DNA of 64,000 nt, from NCBI GenBank assembly GCA_900466475.1, contig UBMI01000019.1:152703-216702 (forward strand), written 5' to 3'. Of this stretch, positions 18,013 through 26,990 are shown piece by piece. Source of the DNA: Hyphomicrobiales bacterium (GTDB taxonomy: Bacteria; Pseudomonadota; Alphaproteobacteria; Rhizobiales; Rhizobiaceae). The notes beneath the pieces were generated by a model. It searched no databases. It saw only the letters and a list, made by a program, of their open reading frames with translations, and had not been told where the DNA came from. Each line of letters opens with the position of its first letter. Position 1 is the first letter of the stretch. The position numbers and the translations under genes were made by a program.

Positions 18013-18978
18013 TCAGACGCCATGATAGACGAGGCGCGTGAACAATTCAGGGGTGACAAGGAACTGCCCCCATTTCGCATCGAATTCGGCTGTCGGCTTT
18101 GCGGCAAGGACCTCGTCGATCGGCTTTCCGGCGGTTTTCAGTTTGGAGACGTTCCCGCGGATCTCGACCAGCATCGTCCTGTACTCGGTGAGTTCCGATT
18201 TGTTGCTGACGGGATGGCCGTGACCGGGGATGACGATGGTATCGTTGGAGACATTGGCCAGGATGTCCTCGACCGCCTTGATCATTCCGTCGATCCCGCC
18301 ACCGGTCGAATAGTCGATGAACGGATAGATGCCGTACCAGTAGAGGTCTCCTGCGTGGACGATGTTTGCTTCGCCGAAGGTAACGGAGATGTCGCCATCG
18401 GTGTGAGCATTCGGATGATGCTTCAGCATCAGGGTGGATTTGTCGAGCTTGAGGGACATCTCGTCGCCGACGGTTTCCGAAGGCACGGCGGCGAGCGGCG
18501 GTCGCGGGAATTCGTAGTCCCAGTCCTCGACCCTCACGACCGACATCAGGTGTTTGCAGGTGTTTTCATGCGCCAGAATGGCCGCGCCCTCGGCGTTCAG
18601 CCATGCGTTTCCATCCGTATGATCGAAATGCCAGTGCGTGTTGATGAGATGAGTGATCGGCTGTTTGCCAAGTCGGGCGAGGGCCTCGAGTACCCGCGGC
18701 CGGGACGCGGTGATGCCGCCATCGATGAGAACCTTTCCGTCCGCGCCGGTCAGGACGGCGATGTTTCCGCCCGATCCTTCGAGGATCGATACGCCAGCCC
18801 TTGCCTTATGGACCTTGATCGGCTCCTTGGCGGCGGAGTCGCGGATTATATCGACGATGCCCTGAGCCTTCGCGAATACCTGTTTCGGGCTGAGCCAGCC
18901 TCCGGATGCAGCGAATGTCGAGGCGGCCACGCAGCAGAGACAAAATCCGCGACGGGAAAGTCTGAAATCCTGGGTCAC
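18013..18978 (-). CDS. Tat-exported metallo-beta-lactamase-fold hydrolase
   Basis: 321 residues. A twin-arginine leader (LSRRGFCLCCVAASTFAAS) precedes the MBL fold. Metal ligands are visible in THWHFDHTDGN (HxHxDH, near residue 118), His in PNAHTDGD (near 192) and IPGHGH near 252. The HxHxDH core and the NAHTDGD segment match periplasmic SoxH/QuiP-like and related MBL hydrolases. It likely acts in the periplasm on an ester or thioester; the substrate is unknown. Confidence 0.88.
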   Translation of the reverse strand: MTQDFRLSRRGFCLCCVAASTFAASGGWLSPKQVFAKAQGIVDIIRDSAAKEPIKVHKARAGVSILEGSGGNIAVLTGADGKVLIDGGITASRPRVLEALARLGKQPITHLINTHWHFDHTDGNAWLNAEGAAILAHENTCKHLMSVVRVEDWDYEFPRPPLAAVPSETVGDEMSLKLDKSTLMLKHHPNAHTDGDISVTFGEANIVHAGDLYWYGIYPFIDYSTGGGIDGMIKAVEDILANVSNDTIVIPGHGHPVSNKSELTEYRTMLVEIRGNVSKLKTAGKPIDEVLAAKPTAEFDAKWGQFLVTPELFTRLVYHGV

Positions 18979-19518
18979 TTGGCAGGTCCTTTCCGGAATG
19001 GCGGCGGGGCTCCAGGGTCAGACTGAAGCAGCTTCCCCGCCTTGGTTGATGATTTCGGGATGCGTGGAGCCCATGCCGAAGAGCAGGCGATTGCGCAGTT
19101 TGCGCGTGCTGTTTTTCTTGATCAGTTTGATAGACGAAAAAGCGATGCCGGCGATGGGAACGATCTGGTCGTCATCGTCGCGTCCGGGAGCCGCAGACGG
19201 CCCATCAGATCGTTGTTCCCCTCGCATGACAGACCCCGGACGGAAGCTTTCAATGCAGTCGCGGGAATGTACAATATCAGAAAATTGCACGCAATCATCC
19301 GGCCGCCCTTCACGGATACCGTTCTTCGGGTTGGCGAAACCCATGGCCGCTTGCGGTGATCCAGGCCGATATCGATCACTCTCGAATTTCGGTCGAGCCA
19401 GGTTTTTATACGCCGGTCGCCACAAATCGCAGATGGAGATGACTCTTTTTGGCTCGTTGGAACGTCGTTGTTGCGACCGTCGTCGAACGGTCGGACCCGA
19501 CCCGAATGAGGATGAGAG
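18979..19518. other. 540-bp gap without a convincing gene
   Basis: Several open frames cross this region on both strands, but none has a ribosome binding site or a recognisable protein pattern. It carries the upstream region of the MBL gene on the left and a candidate ECF-type promoter at the right end (19459-19484). Confidence 0.5.
19459..19484 (+). promoter_or_regulatory. Candidate ECF-type promoter (GGAAC-N17-CGTC)
   Basis: GGAAC (19459-19463) and CGTC (19481-19484) are separated by 17 bases and end 34 bases before the SDR start codon. This is the general form of alphaproteobacterial ECF/EcfG promoters (GGAAC-N16/17-CGTT-like). The operon it would drive ends in an ECF sigma factor, so autoregulation is plausible. 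Confidence 0.45.
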
Positions 19519-20262
19519 ATGGATCTGGACGGAAAGCGAATTGTTGTTGTCGGCGGCAGCCGTGGTTTGGGGAGGGGGCTTGCCGAGGCATTCGTGGCGC
19601 GCGCGGCCGACGTCACCGTGGTTGCCCGGAACGTGACGGCCATGCAGGAGGCGGGCGAACAACCGGCCTTCACGGCCCTGTCGGCTGATGCAACCGATGT
19701 CGATGCGGCATGGCGCATCATGGAAGAAAGGCGACCCGATCTCGTCATCATGAATGCCGGTGCGGAACCGCCCATGGAGCGGATCGACCGGATCGGCTGG
19801 GAGGCATTCACCGCCAACTGGAACGTGGACGTCAAGGCCGCGCTGCACTGGGTACAGGCTGCCCTGACCCTGCCGATGGCGCCGGGCGGGCTTGTCGTGC
19901 TGGTTTCCAGCGGAGCCGCCGTGCAGGGCTCGCCGCTGTCTGGTGGTTATGCGGGCGCCAAGCGCGCGCAGTGGTTCATTGCGAAATATGCCGAGGGCCT
20001 GTCTGCGCAGCTTGGCCTGGGCTTGCGCTTCCGGGTGATCGTTCCCCGGCAGATGTTTGCCGGAACCGGTGTCGGCGATACCGGCATCGGAGCCTATGCC
20101 GCGGCGGCGGGTCGGACATTTGCCGAGCAGGCGGCCACCTGGCCGGACATGACGCCGCGGGCTTTTGGCGATATGGTCGCCGACCTGATCGGCAGGACTG
20201 ATCTCGCCGAGGCGATGGTCTACGCGGTGCGCGGAGATACGGGAGTGACGGTCATCGAATGA
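19519..20262 (+). CDS. SDR-family oxidoreductase coupled to an ECF sigma factor
   Basis: 247 residues, classical short-chain dehydrogenase layout: NAD(P)-binding GGSRGLGRGLAEAF at about residues 12-25, an NAG motif (MNAGAEPP) near 77, catalytic Ser in LVSSGAA and YAGAKRA with the Tyr-x3-Lys pair near 151. The substrate is not predictable. It overlaps the sigma-factor gene by ATGA, so the two are translationally coupled. Confidence 0.88.
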   Translation: MDLDGKRIVVVGGSRGLGRGLAEAFVARAADVTVVARNVTAMQEAGEQPAFTALSADATDVDAAWRIMEERRPDLVIMNAGAEPPMERIDRIGWEAFTANWNVDVKAALHWVQAALTLPMAPGGLVVLVSSGAAVQGSPLSGGYAGAKRAQWFIAKYAEGLSAQLGLGLRFRVIVPRQMFAGTGVGDTGIGAYAAAAGRTFAEQAATWPDMTPRAFGDMVADLIGRTDLAEAMVYAVRGDTGVTVIE

Positions 20263-21161
20263 CGGAAGACGCTGCCCTCAAGGATGAAGAGAGGAAAACT
20301 CTGCTGGCAGCACTCGCGAGCGAAGCGGATGTGCTTCGCCCCGAGCTGCATCGCTATGCGGCGCGTCTGGTAGGGTCTGTCATCGACGGCGAGGATGTGA
20401 TCCAGGAGGCGTTTGCCAGGGCATTTGCGACGGCGGGCTCGATCCCGCCGGACACGCCGCTGCGCCCCTGGCTGTTTCGCGTCGTCCATAACAAGGCCAT
20501 CGATACCCTGCGCCAGCGCAGTACGCGCCGGGCGGAGCCCCTCGAGACGGCATTCGATCTCGCCGATGTCAGCGCCGTCGGCCCGGAGGATGCGCTGATC
20601 CGTCAGGACACCGTGCTGATAGCGCTTGGCCATTTTGCGGAATTGCCGGTGCCGCAACGCAGCGCGGTCATCCTCAAGGACGTGCTCGGAGAGTCGCTTG
20701 CGGATATCGCGGCGCTGCTCGAATTGAGTGTCGATGCCGTCAAGGCGCATCTGTCGCGCGGCCGGGCGAGCTTGCGCGCCGTCTCCGACATGCGGCGCGA
20801 GGTTGCGCCACCGTCCAGTCCGGAAGCCCTGAACTTTGCGGTGCTGTTCAACGCCCGGGATTGGGACGCCTTGCGCCGCCTGCTGGCCGACGATGTCCGG
20901 CTGCGTCAGGCGCGTCGGCCGGAAATCTCCGGTGCCGCCGATGTCGGCCGATTCTTCACCTATTATGCCGAATATCCGCCAGTCAGGATCGAGCCGGCCT
21001 GGCTGGAAGGCCGGGAAATATTGCTGGTATCGGCCGAAGCGTCCGATGGTCCTTCCTATTTCATGCTGCTCGAATGGCAGGGGCAGAAGATAAGCCTGAT
21101 CCGCGACCATCGCTATGCGACCTATGTCATCGAGGGTGCCGATGTCATGCCGACAGCATAG
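20259..21161 (+). CDS. ECF-type sigma-70 factor with C-terminal SnoaL-like domain
   Basis: 300 residues. Region 2 is at about residues 25-90 (DVIQEAFARAFA, PWLFRVVHNKAIDTLRQRS) and region 4 at about 115-170 (QRSAVILKDVLGESLADIAALLELSVDAVKAHLSRGRASLR). The last 110 residues look like a SnoaL/NTF2-type extension, as in ECF groups such as ECF41 and SigJ-like factors, which are controlled by this domain and need no anti-sigma factor. No anti-sigma gene is adjacent. It is coupled to the upstream SDR. Confidence 0.88.
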   Translation: MTEDAALKDEERKTLLAALASEADVLRPELHRYAARLVGSVIDGEDVIQEAFARAFATAGSIPPDTPLRPWLFRVVHNKAIDTLRQRSTRRAEPLETAFDLADVSAVGPEDALIRQDTVLIALGHFAELPVPQRSAVILKDVLGESLADIAALLELSVDAVKAHLSRGRASLRAVSDMRREVAPPSSPEALNFAVLFNARDWDALRRLLADDVRLRQARRPEISGAADVGRFFTYYAEYPPVRIEPAWLEGREILLVSAEASDGPSYFMLLEWQGQKISLIRDHRYATYVIEGADVMPTA

Positions 21162-21213
21162 TGATGACCCGGGGCGATCGAGCGCTTTGCGGCGGTCGAT
21201 GCCATGCCCCTGT

Positions 21214-22065
21214 TTATGGTGATGTGACGAGCGTTTCCGGCTTCAGATCATATGACCGCTGAACCAGACCGGCCCGCGTGCCGAGACCATCAGCTGTCAT
21301 CCGGGTCCATACCTGCTGCGATTGCTCGCGAACGCCGTCTGCAAGTTCCGGCGCAACGATGTTGCGGAAGAGCTGCGATTTGCCCGCGATCACGTCAGCA
21401 ATGGCTTTGAACACCGTCGACGGCTCGAACTGTTCAAAGGGGAAGGCCAGCTTGTCGTAGTCGAACACGCGCTCTTCCGGGTCGTCGTTCCAGCTCTTCG
21501 GGGCCAGGAATCCGGCATCGTTGAAACCGGTGAGATAGGGGCCGGGGTTGATGACCGCCACCTCCACGCCGAATTCCTGGAGCTCCGTGGCCATTGTCTC
21601 TGCTATGGCCTCGAGAGCGTGCTTCGAGGCACCATAGGCGCCGACGAACGGGCCTGAAAGGATGCCGACGACGGACGACATGAAGATGATCCTGCCGCTG
21701 CGTCGCGCGACCATCTTGCGCGCTATTCCCTGGGTGAGCTGCACCGGGCCGAAGACATTGACCTCGAACTGTCGCTGCATGTTTTCAGGGGGGATGTCGA
21801 TGATGGCGCCGCCCTCGATAATGCCGGCGCCGTTGACAAGTACGTCGATGTCCCACGATGCGGCGCGCCTGCGATCGCCTTCATTGTTGACGTCGAGTTT
21901 CTCGATGCGCAGGGCGAGGCCGTGGTTCCTTGCCTGGATCTCCAGCGCGCGGAGCTGCGGATAGTTCTCGACGCAGGCGATCACGTCGTGACCGCGCCGC
22001 GCGAGCTCGATGGCCGCACCGTTGTTAAGGCCGCTGCCGGCACCTGTGATCATGATGGTGGTCAT
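21214..22065 (-). CDS. SDR-family NAD(P)-dependent oxidoreductase
   Basis: 283 residues. It has the cofactor motif TGAGSGLNNGAAIELARRG (residues 7-25), NGAG near 87, the catalytic Ser in FMSSVVG near 130 and YGASKHALEA near 145 (Tyr-x3-Lys). The C-terminal part follows the classical SDR pattern of the 280-residue group. It is last in a minus-strand run after the DsbA-like and GlcG-like genes; gaps are 46 and 20 bases, so they are probably co-transcribed. Confidence 0.9.
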   Translation of the reverse strand: MTTIMITGAGSGLNNGAAIELARRGHDVIACVENYPQLRALEIQARNHGLALRIEKLDVNNEGDRRRAASWDIDVLVNGAGIIEGGAIIDIPPENMQRQFEVNVFGPVQLTQGIARKMVARRSGRIIFMSSVVGILSGPFVGAYGASKHALEAIAETMATELQEFGVEVAVINPGPYLTGFNDAGFLAPKSWNDDPEERVFDYDKLAFPFEQFEPSTVFKAIADVIAGKSQLFRNIVAPELADGVREQSQQVWTRMTADGLGTRAGLVQRSYDLKPETLVTSP

Positions 22066-22085
22066 GGCTGGTCTCCCGCAATGGA

Positions 22086-22505
22086 TCAGTTGCCCGAAAG
22101 GACTTTGGCGGCCATTTGGGCCACGTCCTCGTCCTGCTCGCCGTTGCCGCCGCTGGCGCCAACCGCGCCCACGATCTCTCCATCGATGCTAACAGGCACG
22201 CCGCCGGGAAAGATGATGGCGCGGCCGTCGAGGCCATTGGCAATGCCGTAAAAGTCTCCGTGGGGCTGGGCAATCGTGGCGATGAAGCTCGTCGCGAGGC
22301 GGGTGGAGATGGCGGTGTAGGCCTTGTTATAGGCCAGCGCGACGCTCGAAAGCGAGGCGCCGTCCATGCGCGCCTGCGCGATGACGGTTCCACCGACATC
22401 GACAACGCAAATCGTGCTGGGCGAGCGGATCTCGGACGCGCGGGCGATGCCGGCCCTGATGATTTGGTCCGCCTCGGCGAGACCGAGGCTCTTGAGCGTG
22501 ATCAT
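22086..22505 (-). CDS. GlcG/HbpS-family (DUF336) heme-binding-like protein
   Basis: 139 residues, full length for the family. Hallmarks are the N-terminal SLGLAEADQIIRAGIARA, CVVDVGGTVIAQARMDGAS and GGVPVSIDGEIVGAVGASGG near residues 100-119. Known members include HbpS, an extracellular heme-binding redox sensor, and GlcG, of uncertain role. There is no signal peptide here. It is placed between a DsbA-like oxidoreductase and an SDR, suggesting a redox-related small operon. Confidence 0.9.
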   Translation of the reverse strand: MITLKSLGLAEADQIIRAGIARASEIRSPSTICVVDVGGTVIAQARMDGASLSSVALAYNKAYTAISTRLATSFIATIAQPHGDFYGIANGLDGRAIIFPGGVPVSIDGEIVGAVGASGGNGEQDEDVAQMAAKVLSGN

Positions 22506-22551
22506 GGTCTTCTCCTGTCGATATCGATTGGAATGGATGGTGAGTTGATGC

Positions 22552-23214
22552 CTATCCCGGCTGCTGGGCTGCTACGCGTCGCAACGCTTCTTCGTAGTCG
22601 CGCGGCCTGCTCGCTCCCGAAATGCGGTATTTCTGTTGAAGGATGAGTGTCGGCACGGAGCGGATGCCGCGGCTATGCCAATCCGCTTCAGCGCATCGGA
22701 CCTTGTTGGCGTACGCGCCGGATGTGAGGATCTCGCGGGCCGCCGAAGGATCGAGCCCCACCACCTGCGCCGCATTGGCAAGGACATCGAGATTGGACAC
22801 ATCTGCACCATAGGTGAAGTGCGCTGCAAAAAGTACGAGCTCGAGGCCGATCTGGCGCTTCTCAAGTTCGGCCCAATGAACCAGCCGGTGTGCGTCGAAC
22901 GTGTTGTAGAGACGCCGACTGTCGATCGAGGCCATATCGAAGCCGACCTCGGCCGCTCTCGCACGGATGGTTTGACGATTGCGCGCGGCCTCCGCTGCCG
23001 ACAGGGCATATTTCCGCCCGACGTAGGCCGTGCTGTCTTCGCCGCCTTCCGGCATGGCGGGGTCGAGCTCGAAGGGCTGAAATGAGATCTTCACCTCTAT
23101 CGAATCCTGCACGCGTTTCAGCGCTGCAAGGAGACTGTGCAGGCCGATCGCGCACCAGGGGCAGACAATATCGGAGATAAACTCCACCTCGACCGATCGC
23201 TTCAATGAGATCAT
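22552..23214 (-). CDS. DsbA-family (FrnE-like) thioredoxin-fold oxidoreductase
   Basis: 220 residues from ATG 23214, which follows TGGAGGGTCC; a frame extending to 23352 lacks a ribosome site. The active site CPWC sits at residues 18-21 in FISDIVCPWCAIG, followed by a helical insertion and YGADVSNLDVLANAA. The C-terminus carries the cis-Pro segment RSVPTLILQQKY. No signal peptide is present, as in FrnE-type cytoplasmic members linked to oxidative stress or polyketide tailoring. First gene of the DsbA-GlcG-SDR run. Confidence 0.9.
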   Translation of the reverse strand: MISLKRSVEVEFISDIVCPWCAIGLHSLLAALKRVQDSIEVKISFQPFELDPAMPEGGEDSTAYVGRKYALSAAEAARNRQTIRARAAEVGFDMASIDSRRLYNTFDAHRLVHWAELEKRQIGLELVLFAAHFTYGADVSNLDVLANAAQVVGLDPSAAREILTSGAYANKVRCAEADWHSRGIRSVPTLILQQKYRISGASRPRDYEEALRRVAAQQPG

Positions 23215-23554
23215 GGACCCTCCAGGCATGACGCCTTTCCCTGGCCGTCGGCCACGCGGATGTCCCGTGACAGCAACTCTTTGGCCACTGACAGACAAGA
23301 TCGGGGAGCGGGGGCGAATATTCCCAAGCCATCGAAGAAAGATCGCAACCAACTGAAAACAAGAGGGGATTTTTACAATCCTGCTGGACTGTCCATCGAA
23401 GCGAATGGCCGCAAGCTCTACTCGGCGTAAAGCTGGCTGCGGGATAGTGGCACGTAAAATCGAGGCAAGGGTCGCGATTTCTCTGGGGCTGCGCGGGCGA
23501 TTGCCGACGACTGGGTGTAAGCTGACGCACCATTGAGCACAGGAGGTAGCGTCA
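23215..23554. other. Divergent intergenic region, no gene seen
   Basis: This 340-bp region separates the start of the DsbA-like gene from the YciI-like gene on the other strand and must hold both promoters. I see no convincing gene, repeat or strong dyad. The only clear signal is the YciI ribosome site ACAGGAGGTAGC at its right end. Confidence 0.45.
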
Positions 23555-23893
23555 ATGCCGCGTTTTCTTGCCGTTTACACCATGAAGCCCGAAGACTTTG
23601 CGTCCTTCCGAAAGCTGACCAAAGCCGAGCAGGATGCAATCGATACCGTTGGCGTTGCACAGTGGGCGGCGTGGGAGGAAAAAAATGCTGCGTCCATCCT
23701 CGATCGAGGTGGCATGGTCGGCAAGACGACGCGCATAACCAGGGACGGCATCGCCAAAGCCTTCAATCCACTCTGCGGCTATCTCGTGATCGAGGCGGAA
23801 ACGGCTGATGACGCCGCACGATTGTTCGAGGACCATCCGCACATCACCGTGTTTCCCGGTGACGGCGTGGATATCATGCCCTTCGTAACCTGA
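23555..23893 (+). CDS. YciI-like (YCII-related) domain protein
   Basis: 112 residues, start ATG preceded by AGGAGG at ideal distance. The pattern MPRFLAVYTMKPEDFASFRKL at the start and the central GMVGKTTRIT and GYLVIEAETADDAARLFEDHPH are those of YCII-related ferredoxin-like proteins, which have a putative catalytic His-Asp pair (DHPH-type). Function in the cell is unknown. It is followed by a monooxygenase-like gene on the same strand after 94 bases. Confidence 0.85.
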   Translation: MPRFLAVYTMKPEDFASFRKLTKAEQDAIDTVGVAQWAAWEEKNAASILDRGGMVGKTTRITRDGIAKAFNPLCGYLVIEAETADDAARLFEDHPHITVFPGDGVDIMPFVT

Positions 23894-23987
23894 GCGCTTG
23901 CGGGCGAGCATCACCCATTTGCAGTCATCTCTCGAGCGGGCGAAGGCGGGCGACGTTTGCTTCCGTCTCGAAAACAGAGGAAATCAC

Positions 23988-24341
23988 ATGCAGATAGCCG
24001 CGCTACCGGAACCGCCATACTATATGGTCAGCTTCACCTCGCAGCGAACAAACGTCGACGATGGATATGGCGAGATCGGTTACGCAATGACCGAACTTGC
24101 GAGCCAGCAACCGGGGTATCTTGGCTTCGAAAGCGCGCGCGGGGCAGATGGCTTTGGAATACTGGTCTCTTTCTGGAAGGACGAAGACAGTATCCGCGCA
24201 TGGAAAGCCCTCGTCGACCATGCCGAAGCACAACGAAGAGGCCGCGAAGAGTGGTACTCGAAATACGAAATTCGCGTCGCTCTCGTGCAGCGCGCCTACG
24301 GATTTGACGGCGAGGGCCGACAGATGGCGAGTGCCACATAA
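23988..24341 (+). CDS. ABM-family (antibiotic biosynthesis monooxygenase-like) protein
   Basis: 117 residues from ATG 23988, which follows AGAGGAAATCAC; the longer frame from 23898 has no ribosome site. It has the dimeric alpha/beta barrel pattern: YYMVSFTSQRT, YLGFESARGADGFGILVSFWKDEDSIRAWK and the segment with HAEAQRRGREEWYSKYEI. These features match ABM proteins often annotated as heme-degrading or quinone monooxygenase-like. The reaction is not determinable. Confidence 0.88.
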   Translation: MQIAALPEPPYYMVSFTSQRTNVDDGYGEIGYAMTELASQQPGYLGFESARGADGFGILVSFWKDEDSIRAWKALVDHAEAQRRGREEWYSKYEIRVALVQRAYGFDGEGRQMASAT

Positions 24342-24471
24342 AGGAAGCGGTCCGGCTTTTCCTGGACCTCTTGATCCGGTCGCGGCCGTCTCTTCACCTA
24401 CCTGTTTCCAGCAGACACCAAGCTTGACCGCGCTCGTGAAACCTTTCGATTGGTAATCCGTTTTCGCTCAC

Positions 24472-26478
24472 ATGGCCGAAACAAAACTGAAATCGAAATC
24501 GGTCGACGGCGCCGAAGCTGATGGCGTCGAGGAGACGCACCAGGGGAAGGCATCAACCGTCGATGTCGCGCCGCCGCCAGATGTTATCGAACCCGATCCG
24601 GGGCTCAGCCCGGAGGAGGCCGAGGAGGCGCGCAAGAAATATCTGCTGAAGCGGTTCTGGATCAGCGCGCGCGGCTATTGGAGCCGCAAGGGCGATGGTT
24701 TCGCCTGGCCATGTTCCATCGGGCTGCTGATCATGATCGGCGCCAATGTCGGCTTCCAGTATGGGATCAACAGGTGGAACCGCGGCATATTCGATGCCAT
24801 CGAGCGGCACGATGCGGGTACCGTCTATTATCTGAGCGCGATCTTCCTGCCGCTGGTGGCCGGCAGTGTCATTCTCGTGACGTCACAGGTCTATGTGCGC
24901 ATGATGATCCAGCGGCACTGGCGAAGGTGGCTTGCAACCTCGCTGATCGCACGCTGGCTGGCGAACGGGCGCTACTATCAGCTGAACCTGATCGGCGGCG
25001 ATCACAAGAATCCGGAGGCGCGCATTTCCGAGGATCTGCGGATCGCCACGGAATCGCCCGTCGATTTCGTCGCCGGCGTTATCTCGGCCTTTCTCTCGGC
25101 CTCGACCTTCATCGTGGTTCTCTGGACGATCGGCGGTGCGCTGACGCTGCCGGTCGGCGGGATGTCGATCACCATTCCCGGCTTTCTCGTCGTCACGGCT
25201 GTGCTCTATGCCGGCATCACCTCGACGACGATTGCCGTCATCGGCCGGCGTTTCGTTCGGGTTTCCGAGGTCAAGAACCAGGTGGAAGCCGAGTTTCGCT
25301 ATACGCTGACGCATGTGCGCGAAAACGGCGAAAGCATCGCGCTTCTCGGCGGCGAGGAGGAGGAGCGCAACGACCTCAACAAGACCTTCGACAATGTTCT
25401 CCATCAGTGGGCGCAGCTTGCGCACCAGTATATGCGCACAACCTTCGTGTCGCATGGATCGATGCTGATCGCGCCTGTCGTGCCTGTGCTGCTCTGCGCG
25501 CCGAAATTCCTTGAAGGCAGCATGTCGCTCGGCGAGGTGATGCAGGCGGCATCGGCCTTCGCGATCGTCCAGACCGCCTTCGGATGGCTTGTCGACAACT
25601 ATCCGCGGCTTGCCGACTGGAACGCCTGCGCACGGCGCGTCGCCTCGCTGATGATGTCTCTCGATGGCCTGGAACGGGCCGAACAGAGTGATGCGCTCGG
25701 GCGCATCCAGCATGGCGAGACCGGGAGCGAGGCGATGCTGAGCCTCAATGATCTGGCTGTGTCGCTGGACGATGGAACCGCCGTGGTTACGGAAACCCGG
25801 GTCGAGATCGAGCCGGGCGAGCGGGTACTGGTTGCCGGCGAATCCGGCTCGGGCAAGAGTACGCTCGTGCGCGCCATTTCAGGTCTCTGGCCCTGGGGCC
25901 ACGGCAGCGTCGATTTCCATGCCGACAGGCGGTTGTTCATGCTGCCGCAACGGCCCTACATCCCCTCCGGCACGCTGCGCCGGGCCGTCGCCTATCCCAA
26001 TGCCGCCGACGCCTGGTCGCTGGACGAAATCAAGAGCGCGCTCGACAAGGTGGGGCTCGGTTACCTCAACGAGAAGCTCGGGGAAGAGGCGCCGTGGGAC
26101 CAGATCCTGTCGGGCGGCGAAAAGCAGCGGCTCGCCTTCGCGCGCCTGCTGCTGCACAACCCCGATATCATCGTTCTCGACGAGGCGACCTCGGCGCTCG
26201 ACGAGAAGAGCCAGGACAAGATGATGGAGATGGTGATCCGGGAACTTCCAAAAGTCACCATCCTCAGCGTGGCGCACCGGGCCGAGCTCGAAGTCTACCA
26301 CAGCCGCAAGATCACGCTGGAACGGCGCGAAGGCGGCGCCAAACTTGTCAGCGATATCGATCTCATCCCGCGCAAGAGGAAGCGGAACATGCTGTCGCGC
26401 TTCCTGGACAGTCCGCGCTCCCTGGCGAAAGGCCGAACGCGCTCGGGCAAGACGGCGCTGACCGACAGCAGGAAGTAG
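24472..26478 (+). CDS. SbmA/BacA-like ABC transporter, fused permease and ATPase
   Basis: 668 residues. A 60-residue charged N-terminus precedes a membrane domain with about six helices (residues 75-400) of the ABC_membrane_2 (SbmA/BacA, peroxisomal ABCD) type. An ATPase domain follows: Walker A GESGSGKST near 457, signature LSGGEKQRLAFARLLLHNPDII near 546, Walker B then DEATSALDE. This architecture matches rhizobial ExsE/BclA-type and mycobacterial Rv1819c proteins, which move peptides or very-long-chain lipid precursors. The substrate cannot be told from sequence. No partner is adjacent. Confidence 0.88.
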   Translation: MAETKLKSKSVDGAEADGVEETHQGKASTVDVAPPPDVIEPDPGLSPEEAEEARKKYLLKRFWISARGYWSRKGDGFAWPCSIGLLIMIGANVGFQYGINRWNRGIFDAIERHDAGTVYYLSAIFLPLVAGSVILVTSQVYVRMMIQRHWRRWLATSLIARWLANGRYYQLNLIGGDHKNPEARISEDLRIATESPVDFVAGVISAFLSASTFIVVLWTIGGALTLPVGGMSITIPGFLVVTAVLYAGITSTTIAVIGRRFVRVSEVKNQVEAEFRYTLTHVRENGESIALLGGEEEERNDLNKTFDNVLHQWAQLAHQYMRTTFVSHGSMLIAPVVPVLLCAPKFLEGSMSLGEVMQAASAFAIVQTAFGWLVDNYPRLADWNACARRVASLMMSLDGLERAEQSDALGRIQHGETGSEAMLSLNDLAVSLDDGTAVVTETRVEIEPGERVLVAGESGSGKSTLVRAISGLWPWGHGSVDFHADRRLFMLPQRPYIPSGTLRRAVAYPNAADAWSLDEIKSALDKVGLGYLNEKLGEEAPWDQILSGGEKQRLAFARLLLHNPDIIVLDEATSALDEKSQDKMMEMVIRELPKVTILSVAHRAELEVYHSRKITLERREGGAKLVSDIDLIPRKRKRNMLSRFLDSPRSLAKGRTRSGKTALTDSRK

Positions 26479-26583
26479 AAGCCCGTCCGCGGCCCTCCGT
26501 CAGCCTTGCGCCAGTTTCACAACCTACTGGTACGGGCGCGCTCAACGCGCGGTTTTAATCAGGGAATATTGAAGGTCGATTTC

Positions 26584-26946
26584 ATGACAGCTCCAGTTAC
26601 CGGAAACCCATTGTCGCAAATGTTCAACAATGCTTTCACGAAGCTTGATCGGGACGGTGACAACAAGCTGAATGCAGATGAGTTCGCGGATTTCAATCAG
26701 GTCCTGATGCCCGGACTGAAGCTCGATGACAACGGCAAGCCGACGGTCGACATGCAGGCCCGCATGGATCACAATGGCGACGGATTTGTCGATCGCGACG
26801 AGATGAACACCACGGGCGTGCTGATGCCTGCGGACATGTGCGATCCGAGTCTCGGCTCCATTATCAACTACCTTCACCTGAAGGGTGACGACGCAGCGCT
26901 CCGGGCAATGACGATGCTGGAGAGCGACACGCAGGACGATTCCTGA
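26584..26946 (+). CDS. Small EF-hand calcium-binding protein
   Basis: 120 residues from ATG 26584 after GAAGG. Two EF-hand loops are clear: DRDGDNKLNADE (residues about 22-33) and DHNGDGFVDRDE (about 62-73), each with Asp at positions 1, 3 and 5 and Glu at 12. No signal peptide. The rest is unfamiliar. It may be a cytoplasmic calcium buffer or sensor. It is one of two EF-hand proteins in this window (see 48323). Confidence 0.85.
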   Translation: MTAPVTGNPLSQMFNNAFTKLDRDGDNKLNADEFADFNQVLMPGLKLDDNGKPTVDMQARMDHNGDGFVDRDEMNTTGVLMPADMCDPSLGSIINYLHLKGDDAALRAMTMLESDTQDDS

Positions 26947-26990
26947 CTGCGATCGCCATCTGAAGAGTTTGCCACCGAAGAGGGCCGGCG

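Noticed and set aside
19018..19848. Overlapping frames of 78-276 codons in the gap before the SDR gene
   Set aside because: They conflict with the SDR gene or lack start signals and motifs.
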